From positions 1-5,874 of the forward strand of contig JARFRT010000208.1 of assembly GCA_029287105.1 (NCBI GenBank): 5,874 bases of DNA, written 5' to 3'. Shown piece by piece: positions 1 through 4,472 of the stretch; the stretch's first letter is position 1; each line of letters opens with the position of its first letter. The notes beneath the pieces were generated by a model, which was not told the origin of the DNA, searched no databases, and saw nothing but the letters and a program-made list of their open reading frames with translations. This stretch comes from Akkermansiaceae bacterium (GTDB taxonomy: Bacteria; Verrucomicrobiota; Verrucomicrobiia; Verrucomicrobiales; Akkermansiaceae). A program made the position numbers and the translations under genes.

Positions 1-1
1 G

Positions 2-226
2 GTCAAGGATCTTGCCAGCCTCTGTTACTTCAACTACGCCTACTCGGGCGAACGGGTCGGCCGCGCTCTTGTGGGTATGGAGTTTGCCGACGAAGAGACC
101 CGGCAAGCCTGCTTGGCACGGATGACCAGAATGCAACGCGACCATGGCGGATGTATCCGTGCCGCCCGCGAAGTGAGTGACGAAATATTTTATCGTCTGA
201 CCGGAAAGCGCCGTGCGGATTCCTGA
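2..226 (+). CDS. ilvA: Threonine ammonia-lyase (biosynthetic), C-terminal regulatory ACT-like domain, 5'-truncated
   Basis: The frame is open from the window edge to TGA at 224-226 and gives the last 74 residues of a protein whose start lies outside. The segment FNYAYSGERVGRALVGMEF (about residues 10-28 of the visible part), then a helix ending in LARM and a final strand ending FYRLTG, follows the pattern of the ACT-like regulatory domain of PLP-dependent threonine dehydratase (F-x-Y, about eight residues, G-x-x-LVG-x-E). In that family the enzyme deaminates threonine to 2-oxobutanoate, the first step of isoleucine synthesis, in the cytoplasm; the C-terminal domain senses isoleucine and valine. 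The catalytic PLP domain cannot be checked here. Codon use is GC-rich at third positions, as expected for a real gene. Another ACT-containing enzyme is possible. No convincing terminator follows; CCCT-6 nt-AGGG near 251-264 is too weak. Confidence 0.6.
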   Translation, partial: VKDLASLCYFNYAYSGERVGRALVGMEFADEETRQACLARMTRMQRDHGGCIRAAREVSDEIFYRLTGKRRADS

Positions 227-314
227 TTTCCGCCGCTGACACCGGATTCCCTCAATTTAGGGCTTGCTTGACACCCGCACAGACGTTAATCCCCCTGCAC
301 ATCAATCACTTCCC

Positions 315-614
315 ATGGGTAAGCAACATAAAAAAACCATCAAACGTAGCCGCCGCAAGCAGTATCTGAAGCGCAAAAAAGAGCAGGTGAAGACCGAGGT
401 CGCACTCAAGGCGTCCGCACCCGCGAAGAAAGTCGCCAAAAAGGCCGCCACCAAAAAAGTAGCTACCAAAAAGACAGCCGCTAAAAAGACAGCCGCTAAA
501 AAGACAGCCGTTAAGAAAGTCGCCAAAAAAGCCGCCACCAAGAAAGTCGCGGCCAAAAAAACGGCCAAGAAGGCTGCCGCTAAAAAAGCGGCTCCCCCAA
601 AAGATGCCGAGTAA
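315..614 (+). CDS. Lysine/alanine-rich histone H1-like basic protein
   Basis: This 99-aa protein has two parts. Residues 1-26 are a very basic, non-repetitive head beginning MGKQHKKTIKRSRRK and continuing through YLKRKK. Residues about 36-92 are a low-complexity tail of AKKV, TKKV and AAKKT units, with a short acidic end (PPKDAE). The tail resembles eukaryotic H1 tails and bacterial H1-like or AlgP-type proteins, which bind DNA or RNA through charge; nucleoid binding is therefore an inference. The compact RR/KK head could equally suit a ribosome- or RNA-associated role. I chose ATG 315 because an upstream in-frame TTG at 264 would add 17 residues (with PP) that do not fit the basic head. No Shine-Dalgarno precedes either start. 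The tail is encoded by near-exact tandem DNA repeats, so its length may vary between strains. It is followed by two stem-loops, suggesting a monocistronic unit. A leftward reading of the same bases gives only Phe/Leu-rich artefacts. Confidence 0.8.
   Translation: MGKQHKKTIKRSRRKQYLKRKKEQVKTEVALKASAPAKKVAKKAATKKVATKKTAAKKTAAKKTAVKKVAKKAATKKVAAKKTAKKAAAKKAAPPKDAE
468..512 (+). repeat. 15-bp tandem repeat encoding KKTAA/KKTAV
   Basis: Three consecutive 15-bp units with the core AAAAAGACAGCCGCT start at 468, 483 and 498; the last ends GTT instead of GCT. A longer imperfect duplication lies around it: roughly 429-460 recurs at 516-547, an offset of 87 bp or 29 codons. The nearly identical nucleotides show that the lysine-rich tail grew by DNA duplication or slippage and not only by amino-acid selection. 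Confidence 0.8.
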
Positions 615-626
615 GCACCCGGTTTC

Positions 627-650
627 CAATTAAGGCCCCTTAATTGATAT
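627..650 (+). terminator. AT-rich 20-bp palindrome with short T run
   Basis: The arms CAATTAAGG (627-635) and CCTTAATTG (638-646) are perfectly complementary around a 2-nt centre, and ATATTTT follows. It starts 12 bp after the stop codon of the lysine-rich gene. A weak intrinsic terminator or mRNA 3'-end stabiliser is likely. The high symmetry would also allow a protein-binding operator, since a second, stronger terminator lies just downstream. Confidence 0.45.
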
Positions 651-656
651 TTTCAC

Positions 657-695
657 CAAGGTCGGTTGCATTCTGCAGCCGGCCTTGTTTATTGT
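657..695 (+). terminator. Strong intrinsic terminator, 14-bp stem
   Basis: The left arm 657-670 pairs with 674-687 over 14 positions, 12 Watson-Crick and two G-U, around the loop TTC; TTTATTGT follows. The two G-U pairs form only in RNA from the + strand and would be A-C mismatches on the other strand, so it acts rightward, presumably ending the lysine-rich gene transcript. It is unusual in ending about 9 nt before the next start codon at 704. Confidence 0.75.
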
Positions 696-703
696 AAGCT
701 GTC

Positions 704-1129
704 ATGGATCAGGTGCTTATCGTGGACGGTCACAGTGCCATTTTCGCGTGGCCGGAGTTACGCAAGTTGCATGACTCGAGGACCGCGCTGGCTCGCAGCG
801 AGCTGATCTCCATGCTGACCCGTTATCAGGATGCCTCAGGGATACACGTGGTGGTGGTGTTCGACGGCAAGGGCCGGCAGACCGATCGTGCCGGAGGCAA
901 GGACGGGGACATCCTTGTGCTCTACAGCCGCGACGGTGAGACGGCGGACACCGTGATCGAACGTATCGTCGCCCGCAAGGCCGATGGGATGAGGATCACC
1001 GTGGCCAGCAATGACCGTGCCGAGCTTGAAACCGTCTCCGCCTTTGGCGGCGACTGCATCGGCCTCAGGACTCTGCGTGAGATGCTTGAGCGCGCCGATC
1101 AGGAGCACCGGCGCACCTGGGGATACTGA
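704..1129 (+). CDS. YacP/Rae1-like NYN-domain (PIN-like) ribonuclease
   Basis: The product is a 141-aa, single-domain cytoplasmic protein. Its N-terminus, VLIVDGHSAIFAWPEL, matches the opening strand of the NYN/YacP fold, which usually reads VDGYN-x-I-x-x-W. Candidate metal-binding acidic residues are spread as expected: D8 (VDGH), D54 (VVFDG), E79 and D82 (GETADT), and D104 (ASNDRAE, where relatives have SSD). In Bacillus subtilis the family member Rae1 is a ribosome-associated endoribonuclease that cuts mRNA during translation; the same activity here is inferred from the fold. The length is close to the single-domain core, without the longer C-terminal extension of some relatives. ATG 704 is the only sensible start, since it begins the first beta strand. 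No Shine-Dalgarno is present and a terminator hairpin lies directly upstream. The gene ends 27 bp from a convergent lipoprotein gene. Confidence 0.75.
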   Translation: MDQVLIVDGHSAIFAWPELRKLHDSRTALARSELISMLTRYQDASGIHVVVVFDGKGRQTDRAGGKDGDILVLYSRDGETADTVIERIVARKADGMRITVASNDRAELETVSAFGGDCIGLRTLREMLERADQEHRRTWGY

Positions 1130-1156
1130 CCTGGGGCAGGGGGATCGGCGGGCAGG

Positions 1157-1600
1157 TTAGAAATTCCTGCGTGCGAAGCTCCACGCTGTCACCTTGCCCT
1201 TGTCAAACCGAACCGACGCCCCATGGCGGGGAATGTAGTGGACCGTCGGGTGCATCGCGACGCCGTAGTAGTCGCCCCGGTAGCCGTAGCGACCGTAACC
1301 GTGCCCGTAGTAGGGGCTGAAACCGTGGCTGTAAACGGGCACCAGCACGTTGTAGTTCCAGCGTTCAAACTGTTTTCCGTGTTGTTCGCCGACGGTTTTA
1401 TGGTCGGGGTGTCCCATGGCGAGAAAAACGGCGGGTTGGGTCATGCCGCGTTCGATCCTGCCCTGGCGCACGAGTTCCTGATGCTTGCTGCTGAGTTGGC
1501 TGTATAGCGCCGGGTTCTGCTGGATTCGGGTGGCAGGAGTGCTGCTGCAGCTGGCCAGCAGGGCAATGAGCGGGAAAATGAGAAGGGGGAGTATTTTCAT
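1157..1600 (-). CDS. Lipoprotein with BamE/SmpA-like domain and Gly/Tyr-rich insert
   Basis: Starting at ATG 1600-1598 (minus strand), the 147-aa product has a typical lipoprotein signal: MKILPLLIFPLIALLASC, with lipobox L-A-S-C and lipidation expected at C18. S19 follows, so the E. coli sorting rule would predict outer-membrane retention. Residues about 43-83 (GRIERGMTQPAVFLAMGHP, then ERWNY) and 128-142 (ASVRFDKGKVTAWSF) match the BamE/SmpA layout: I-x-x-GMT, a helix, GxPD, W-x-Y and a closing strand-turn-strand. Between them lies a Gly/Tyr/His-rich stretch, residues 93-113, unlike canonical BamE. A BamE-like role in outer-membrane assembly is possible, but many unrelated lipoproteins share this fold, so function is open. 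A longer frame reaches 1705 but would place 35 residues before the signal peptide, so it was not used. The gene is divergent from the pterin-dehydratase-like gene and convergent with the NYN gene. Confidence 0.75.
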   Translation of the reverse strand: MKILPLLIFPLIALLASCSSTPATRIQQNPALYSQLSSKHQELVRQGRIERGMTQPAVFLAMGHPDHKTVGEQHGKQFERWNYNVLVPVYSHGFSPYYGHGYGRYGYRGDYYGVAMHPTVHYIPRHGASVRFDKGKVTAWSFARRNF

Positions 1601-1659
1601 GGCACGGCGAACATAATCGAATTCAGGGACCGATGCAATCGGGCATTGTTCTGAAAAAA

Positions 1660-1689
1660 ATAAAAAAGAGGAAGAAACATGCTTGCCAA
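1660..1689 (-). promoter_or_regulatory. Candidate sigma70-type promoter for the lipoprotein gene
   Basis: On the minus strand, TTGGCA (complement of 1684-1689, 5 of 6 matches to TTGACA) is followed after 18 bp by TTTTAT (complement of 1660-1665, 4 of 6 matches to TATAAT). A transcript from here would start near 1653 and carry a leader of about 50 nt. This is a pattern match only; the T-rich stretch makes chance matches fairly likely. Confidence 0.35.
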
Positions 1690-1740
1690 AACAGCGCAAA
1701 ACCAATCACTGTTGTCCCAGCCAATTTGGTCCAACCCCGA

Positions 1741-1746
1741 TATAGA
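1741..1746 (+). promoter_or_regulatory. Candidate -10 element before the dehydratase-like gene
   Basis: TATAGA (4 of 6 matches to TATAAT) lies 8 bp before ATG 1755, which would put transcription start at about 1752-1755 and leave essentially no leader. There is no good -35 at 17 bp; TTGTCC at 1712-1717 is 23 bp away. A small palindrome, CCAATTTGG (1721-1729), sits where a -35 region would be and could bind a regulator. The call is weak. Confidence 0.25.
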
Positions 1747-1754
1747 TACACACG

Positions 1755-2042
1755 ATGTCAGAAGAACTCATTCCTGCCGCTGAACTAGACGATGCCCTGA
1801 AACGCTGCCCCGAGTGGGAGGCCGAAGGTGATGCGATTACCCGCACCATTGAATTCGAAGAATACATGGAGGGGATCGATTTTGTGAACGATCTCGCTGA
1901 AATCGTCGATGAAGCCCAGCACATTCCTGAAATCGACATCCGCGATGGCAGCGTGACCCTGCGCCTTAAAACCGAAGATGCCGGCGGTGTCACTGACATC
2001 GATGTCGAGCTTGCCTCACGAATCGATAACCTGGTCGACTAG
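1755..2042 (+). CDS. Pterin-4a-carbinolamine dehydratase (PCD/DCoH) family protein, active-site-degenerate
   Basis: The 95-aa product has the PCD family length and order: an N-terminal helix with ...ALKRCPEWEAEGDAITRTIEF (residues 14-34), a long helix (35-54, FVNDLAEIVDEAQ), the HxP turn at 56-58, a strand and the closing segment GGVTDIDVELASRID (77-91). Classical PCDs recycle 4a-hydroxytetrahydrobiopterin and use an EAxxHHP motif plus a third histidine in a T-H pair. Here the motif is H56-I57-P58, the third histidine position reads T73-E74, and only H56 and the acidic D83 remain. The fold assignment is fairly secure, but dehydratase activity is doubtful; a structural, partner-binding or altered-specificity role is possible. 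No aromatic hydroxylase gene is visible nearby. No Shine-Dalgarno precedes ATG 1755, and the gene ends at a strong terminator, so it is probably monocistronic. Confidence 0.75.
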   Translation: MSEELIPAAELDDALKRCPEWEAEGDAITRTIEFEEYMEGIDFVNDLAEIVDEAQHIPEIDIRDGSVTLRLKTEDAGGVTDIDVELASRIDNLVD

Positions 2043-2096
2043 ATAGGCATGCTGTGGACGGCAGTCGGTCACTGCCCGCAAGGTGCAATGTTTCTC

Positions 2097-2124
2097 AGCG
2101 GTGTGCCATGGCACGCCGCTTTTT
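2097..2124 (+). terminator. Intrinsic terminator of the dehydratase-like gene
   Basis: AGCGGTGTGCC (2097-2107) pairs over 11 positions with GGCACGCCGCT (2110-2120), with one G-U pair and the centre CATG forming the loop; TTTTT follows at 2120-2124. It lies 54 bp after the stop codon. A smaller stem, GGCAGT-5 nt-ACTGCC at 2060-2076, precedes it without a T run. The G-U pair and T tract favour rightward action. Confidence 0.8.
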
Positions 2125-2130
2125 CTGTCT

Positions 2131-2183
2131 ACTGCCCACCGCTTACTGCCCACCGGTTACTGCCCACCGGTTACTGCCCACCG
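2131..2183 (+). repeat. 14-bp tandem repeat array (four copies of ACTGCCCACCG)
   Basis: ACTGCCCACCG starts at 2131, 2145, 2159 and 2173, an exact period of 14, with spacers CTT, GTT and GTT. Each unit can be read as two 7-mers, ACTGCCC and ACCGSTT, suggesting growth by heptamer slippage. The array fills the gap between a rightward terminator and the 3' end of the leftward membrane-protein gene. Open frames through it code for Cys/Pro/Leu-rich sequence and are artefacts. A degenerate ACTGCCCGC at 2071-2079 may be an older unit. Confidence 0.85.
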
Positions 2184-2197
2184 TCGACCGATTTTGC

Positions 2198-2929
2198 CTA
2201 CCGGGGCAACAAAATTTCCTCGTTTTCCATCCCTGTTAGTTTTCTGAGGCCGGAGACAAAGCGCCACATCGTGACCATGAGGATGATCATCATGGGGATG
2301 CCGATGACAGCAAATCCCCAGCCGGTGAGCTTGGCCACGCCATTATTGAAGGCTTCTTGTGACCCGGTCTCGTCCTTGAGGAACATCATGGCAAGGAAGT
2401 AGTTCATCACCATACTGATGAAAAAGGAGCCGGCCAGCAGAAGGGTGCCGGAAAAGATGAGTTTTTGGTAACCCGTGGTGTTGGAGTTCTCCTGAACGCG
2501 TTTTTCAATCGCAGGGATATTGAAGAAGTCCGGGTTGTAGAGGAAGACGCGTACCAGTGGGGTTTTGGTCCAGTGGGATATGAGGATGGTGACGCCAAAG
2601 ACAAAGGGGATGGCCGCCTCTTTCAGCGCAAACCACAAGGGGGCCTCGGCATCCACGGTGCCGTTGTCCTTGTAGGCCATGATCGCGATTCCTCCGGTGA
2701 GCAAAATACTGACCACTCCCAGAAGGGAGAAAAAGTTGGGTTTCCTCGTTTTGATCAGGTGGTGAATACCGTAAATGACTGGTAAGGACACCGCGATCAA
2801 CATGCCCACCACCGGCCCCACATGCCAGAACTTGTCGCCATTTTTCCCGAGAAAGCTCAGGGCTACGATGGGAATGAGCACATTCCACATAATGTTGGCA
2901 AGCGGGTTGTCTTGTTGTTTTTTGGCCAT
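2198..2929 (-). CDS. VC0807-family integral membrane protein, function unknown
   Basis: From ATG 2929-2927 (minus strand) the product is 243 aa. I favour this start (MAKKQQDNPLAN) over an in-frame TTG five codons upstream, because the NPL-x-N opening is the usual family N-terminus. Six hydrophobic segments are visible at about residues 11-27, 36-56, 66-86, 100-119, 158-182 and 203-228. The first half has the order seen in VC0807-type proteins: NPLxNxxxNVLIP, HxGPxxxxxIAxxxPxxYG, the basic loop KTRKPNFFSLLG, VSxLLTGG, then WFALKEAAIPFxFG. The basic loop at 60-65 may be cytoplasmic. The family has no established biochemical function as far as I know, so none is assigned. The gene follows fbaA on the same strand, but a terminator lies between, so co-transcription would need read-through. 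The last residues, ENEEILLPR, are soluble. Confidence 0.65.
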   Translation of the reverse strand: MAKKQQDNPLANIMWNVLIPIVALSFLGKNGDKFWHVGPVVGMLIAVSLPVIYGIHHLIKTRKPNFFSLLGVVSILLTGGIAIMAYKDNGTVDAEAPLWFALKEAAIPFVFGVTILISHWTKTPLVRVFLYNPDFFNIPAIEKRVQENSNTTGYQKLIFSGTLLLAGSFFISMVMNYFLAMMFLKDETGSQEAFNNGVAKLTGWGFAVIGIPMMIILMVTMWRFVSGLRKLTGMENEEILLPR

Positions 2930-2970
2930 GGGTGGTGGAGACAAGTAAGAGCTAAGTGCGAAGATGCAAG

Positions 2971-3010
2971 AAAATAGCGGCGCCCCCGGAGTGGTCGGGA
3001 GCCGCCGCTA
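2971..3010 (-). terminator. Intrinsic terminator of fbaA
   Basis: On the minus strand, TAGCGGCGGCTCCCGA (complement of 2995-3010) pairs imperfectly with TCCGGGGGCGCCGCTA (complement of 2975-2990), with one bulged base and a short loop; TTTTC follows. The outer seven pairs are perfect and GC-rich. It begins 20 bp after the aldolase stop codon. On the + strand the stem is followed by purines, so it acts leftward. Confidence 0.75.
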
Positions 3011-3030
3011 TGGAAAAAACAGGATGGCGC

Positions 3031-4062
3031 CTAGACGGTTCCGAAGATCGACTTGCCGGTCGAGAGCAGGTCGTCACAGGCGATTTTGAGCCGGTCGCAG
3101 AGGCCTTGCTCGCCTTTTTTCAGGTAGCCGCGCGGGTCGTAGGCTTTTTTATTGCCGACCTCACCGTCGATTTTAAGCACGCCCTCGATGTTTTCGCACA
3201 TGTGGGTGACGATCGGGCGGGTGAAGGCATACTGGGTGTCAGTGTCGATGTTCATCTTGACCACGCCGTAGCCGAGGGTCTCGCGGATGTCGTCGAGGTC
3301 GGAGCCGGAACCGCCGTGGAAGACGAGATCCATCTCGGCGTCCGCGCCGTATTTTTTGATCACCGCATTCTGGCCGTCGCGCAGGATGGTGGGCTTGAGT
3401 TTGACCGAGCCGGGTTTGTAAGCGCCGTGGACGTTGCCGAAGGTGGCGGCAAACATGAAGCGTCCAACGCCGTGCAGGCTTTCGTAGACTTCCACCATGT
3501 CCTCGGTGGAGGTGTAGAGCTTTTCGGCAGGCAGGCCCGAGGTGTCGTGGCCGTCCTCTTCGCCGCCGACGCAACCGGCCTCGATTTCAAGGATGATGTT
3601 CAGCTCGGCGCATTCGGCAAGAAGCTCCTTGGAGATTTTCAGGTTTTCGTCGAGTTCGACCACGGACCCGTCGAACATGTGCGACTGGAAAAGCGGGCCT
3701 TTACCCTCGGCAATACGCTTGCGGGATGCGTCGAGCAGCGGGCGGAGGAATGAATCGACTTTGGCCGGGTGGCAGTGGTCGGTGTGCAGGGCCACCAGGA
3801 TGTCGTACTTCTCGGCGAGCAGGTGGGTGGCTTCGGCGAGCACGATGGCGCCGAAGGCTTCGTCGCCCACGGCCGTGCCGGAGGCGAAGCTGCCACCACC
3901 GGTGGAGACTTGGATGATACCATCGGACCCGGCTTCAGCGAAAGCCTTGAGGGCGCCGCTGATGGTGGTCAGGGAGGTGATGTTGATGGCGGGGTATGCG
4001 TAGCCGCCTTTTTGGGCGGCGTCGAGCATAGCGGCGTATTGTTCTGGTGTTGCTACTGGCAT
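3031..4062 (-). CDS. fbaA: Class II (zinc) fructose-bisphosphate aldolase
   Basis: This enzyme splits fructose 1,6-bisphosphate into glyceraldehyde 3-phosphate and dihydroxyacetone phosphate, reversibly, in glycolysis and gluconeogenesis. From MPVATPEQY the product is 343 aa, close to E. coli FbaA (359). Visible landmarks, numbered from that Met, are YPAINITS (23-30), the strand IIQVSTGGG (49-57), catalytic D95 and zinc ligand H96 in ALHTDHCHP, E161 in EIEAGCVGGEEDG, zinc ligand H212 in GNVHGAYKPG, H249 in VFHGGSGS, and NIDTDTQYAF (271-280), which positions substrate and monovalent cation. All expected active-site residues are present. I chose ATG 4062 because MPVATP opens many relatives; an in-frame ATG at 4074 (MRRV added) is the alternative, and TAA directly before it bars longer forms. 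Neither has a properly spaced Shine-Dalgarno. Long antisense frames over this gene are shadows of its GC-rich codons. Confidence 0.95.
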   Translation of the reverse strand: MPVATPEQYAAMLDAAQKGGYAYPAINITSLTTISGALKAFAEAGSDGIIQVSTGGGSFASGTAVGDEAFGAIVLAEATHLLAEKYDILVALHTDHCHPAKVDSFLRPLLDASRKRIAEGKGPLFQSHMFDGSVVELDENLKISKELLAECAELNIILEIEAGCVGGEEDGHDTSGLPAEKLYTSTEDMVEVYESLHGVGRFMFAATFGNVHGAYKPGSVKLKPTILRDGQNAVIKKYGADAEMDLVFHGGSGSDLDDIRETLGYGVVKMNIDTDTQYAFTRPIVTHMCENIEGVLKIDGEVGNKKAYDPRGYLKKGEQGLCDRLKIACDDLLSTGKSIFGTV

Positions 4063-4111
4063 GACGCGGCGCATTTACCACAGAGTGGCACGACTGGCAA
4101 GAAATCCTCCT
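4053..4111 (-). promoter_or_regulatory. Possible upstream ORF or leader peptide of fbaA with strong Shine-Dalgarno
   Basis: On the minus strand AGGAGG (complement of 4106-4111) is followed after 5 nt by TTG 4100-4098, opening a 15-codon frame, LPVVPLCGKCAASCQ, that ends at TAG 4055-4053, just past the preferred fbaA start at 4062. The overlap would permit translational coupling. It is the only perfect AGGAGG I saw near a gene start in the window, but it sits about 43 nt before the fbaA ATG, too far to serve it directly. Three cysteines in 15 residues could be chance. Weak evidence. Confidence 0.2.
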
Positions 4112-4133
4112 GTGCATCTGACATGCAATACGA

Positions 4134-4162
4134 CCCCTGTTTTGCTGCTCGAAGCAGCGGGG
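4134..4162. repeat. Inverted repeat / stem-loop upstream of fbaA
   Basis: GCTGCT (4144-4149) and AGCAGC (4153-4158) form a perfect 6-bp stem with a 3-nt loop, flanked by CCCC (4134-4137) and GGGG (4159-4162), which could extend the pairing across an asymmetric loop. No T tract follows on either strand, so it is not a standard terminator. In the fbaA leader direction it lies about 72-100 nt before the start, where an operator or mRNA structure is possible. Confidence 0.35.
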
Positions 4163-4181
4163 CGACGGGGGTGTCGGATTA

Positions 4182-4472
4182 GCTGTCAATTTCGACGACC
4201 TTGCCGTCCTTCCCGCCCTCCTCCTCAACGGCGTGACGATGGTCCGGAACACTGGCCTCGACGACCAGAGCAAGCCAATCAAGATCACCGCCATTCCCTG
4301 CTACGTGAGGGTCAACCGCGAAAAGATTCCGATAAATCTCCGGACTTACGCGGCCGGAAGCAGGCCCGCGCAATGGCAAATCAGTGGTTCCGGATATCAC
4401 CCCAAATATTTTCGCCTAGTTGCCGGGGACAAAAATATTGATGGATCCCCCCTCGCGGTAGAGACTTTTTAG
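4182..4472 (+). pseudogene. Possible remnant of a GH127 (DUF1680)-like glycosidase C-terminus
   Basis: This + frame is open from 4122 to TAG 4470-4472, without a convincing start (first ATG at 4233, no ribosome-binding site). From about 4182 codon choice looks coding: third positions are mostly G or C in runs such as AAC, CTC, GAC, AAG, ATC and ACC. Its translation contains GVTMVR, then KPIKITAIPCYVRVNR, which recalls the C-terminal GVTxLxG ... PxxLxAIPYYAWxNRG pattern of GH127/DUF1680 beta-L-arabinofuranosidase-type proteins, with the usual second tyrosine and tryptophan changed (CYVRVNR). The frame then continues about 50 residues to LAVETF. I read it as a decayed 3' fragment, but the match is from memory and short. 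Alternatives are a real 79-aa protein from ATG 4233, or non-coding DNA. A minus frame (4179-4400, GTG start) overlaps it but has less coding-like third positions. Confidence 0.3.

Noticed and set aside
30..242. Minus-strand 70-codon frame at the left edge
   Set aside because: It is Arg/Ser/Pro-rich, antisense to the ilvA-like 3' end, and ends in no conserved motif.
268..314. TTGACA at 268-273 as a promoter for the lysine-rich gene
   Set aside because: The -35 hexamer is perfect, but no acceptable -10 lies 16-18 bp downstream (CCCCCT there; GTTAAT is only 11 bp away). It remains a possibility but was not annotated.
302..629. Minus-strand frames opposite the lysine-rich gene, looking like hydrophobic Phe/Leu/Ala peptides
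   Set aside because: Complement of AAG/AAA and GCC codons inevitably gives TTT/CTT and GGC, mimicking membrane segments. The + frame has the better start and is followed by terminators.
1223..1507. + strand 94-codon frame over the lipoprotein gene
   Set aside because: Val/Ala-rich shadow of the Gly/Tyr-rich minus-strand gene, which has a clear lipobox and conserved fold motifs.
1706..1999. Minus-strand frame opposite the dehydratase-like gene
   Set aside because: Ser-rich shadow; the + strand reading has family-level motifs and its own terminator.
2049..2402. + strand frame through the tandem repeats (Cys-Pro-Pro-Leu repeats)
   Set aside because: Composition comes from the 14-bp repeat; it runs into the antisense of the VC0807-type gene and contains a terminator at its start.
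2956..3753. 265-codon + strand open frame with a plausible-looking composition
   Set aside because: It lies antisense to the fully conserved class II aldolase. Its Val/Ala/Asp/Gly-rich translation is what GC-rich aldolase codons give on the opposite strand, and it shows no recognisable motif.
4101..4130. CxxCH-like motif (SCQSCH) in a minus-strand frame, suggesting a cytochrome c leader
   Set aside because: The frame is a shadow of the fbaA start region with no heme-protein context; a single short motif is expected by chance.
3542..4182. Other + strand open frames over the aldolase gene (3542-4003, 3769-4182) and minus frames at 3239-3923
   Set aside because: They are alternative-frame shadows of fbaA with Arg/Pro/Ser-rich composition and no family features.
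4179..4400. Minus-strand GTG-started 73-codon frame
   Set aside because: Reads somewhat protein-like (acidic end VVEIDS) but has no ATG, no ribosome-binding site and less coding-like third positions than the + frame over the same bases.
4061..4441. + strand 126-codon frame in the region upstream of the secreted-protein gene
   Set aside because: Arg/Pro-rich with poor third-position bias compared with the overlapping frame ending at 4472.
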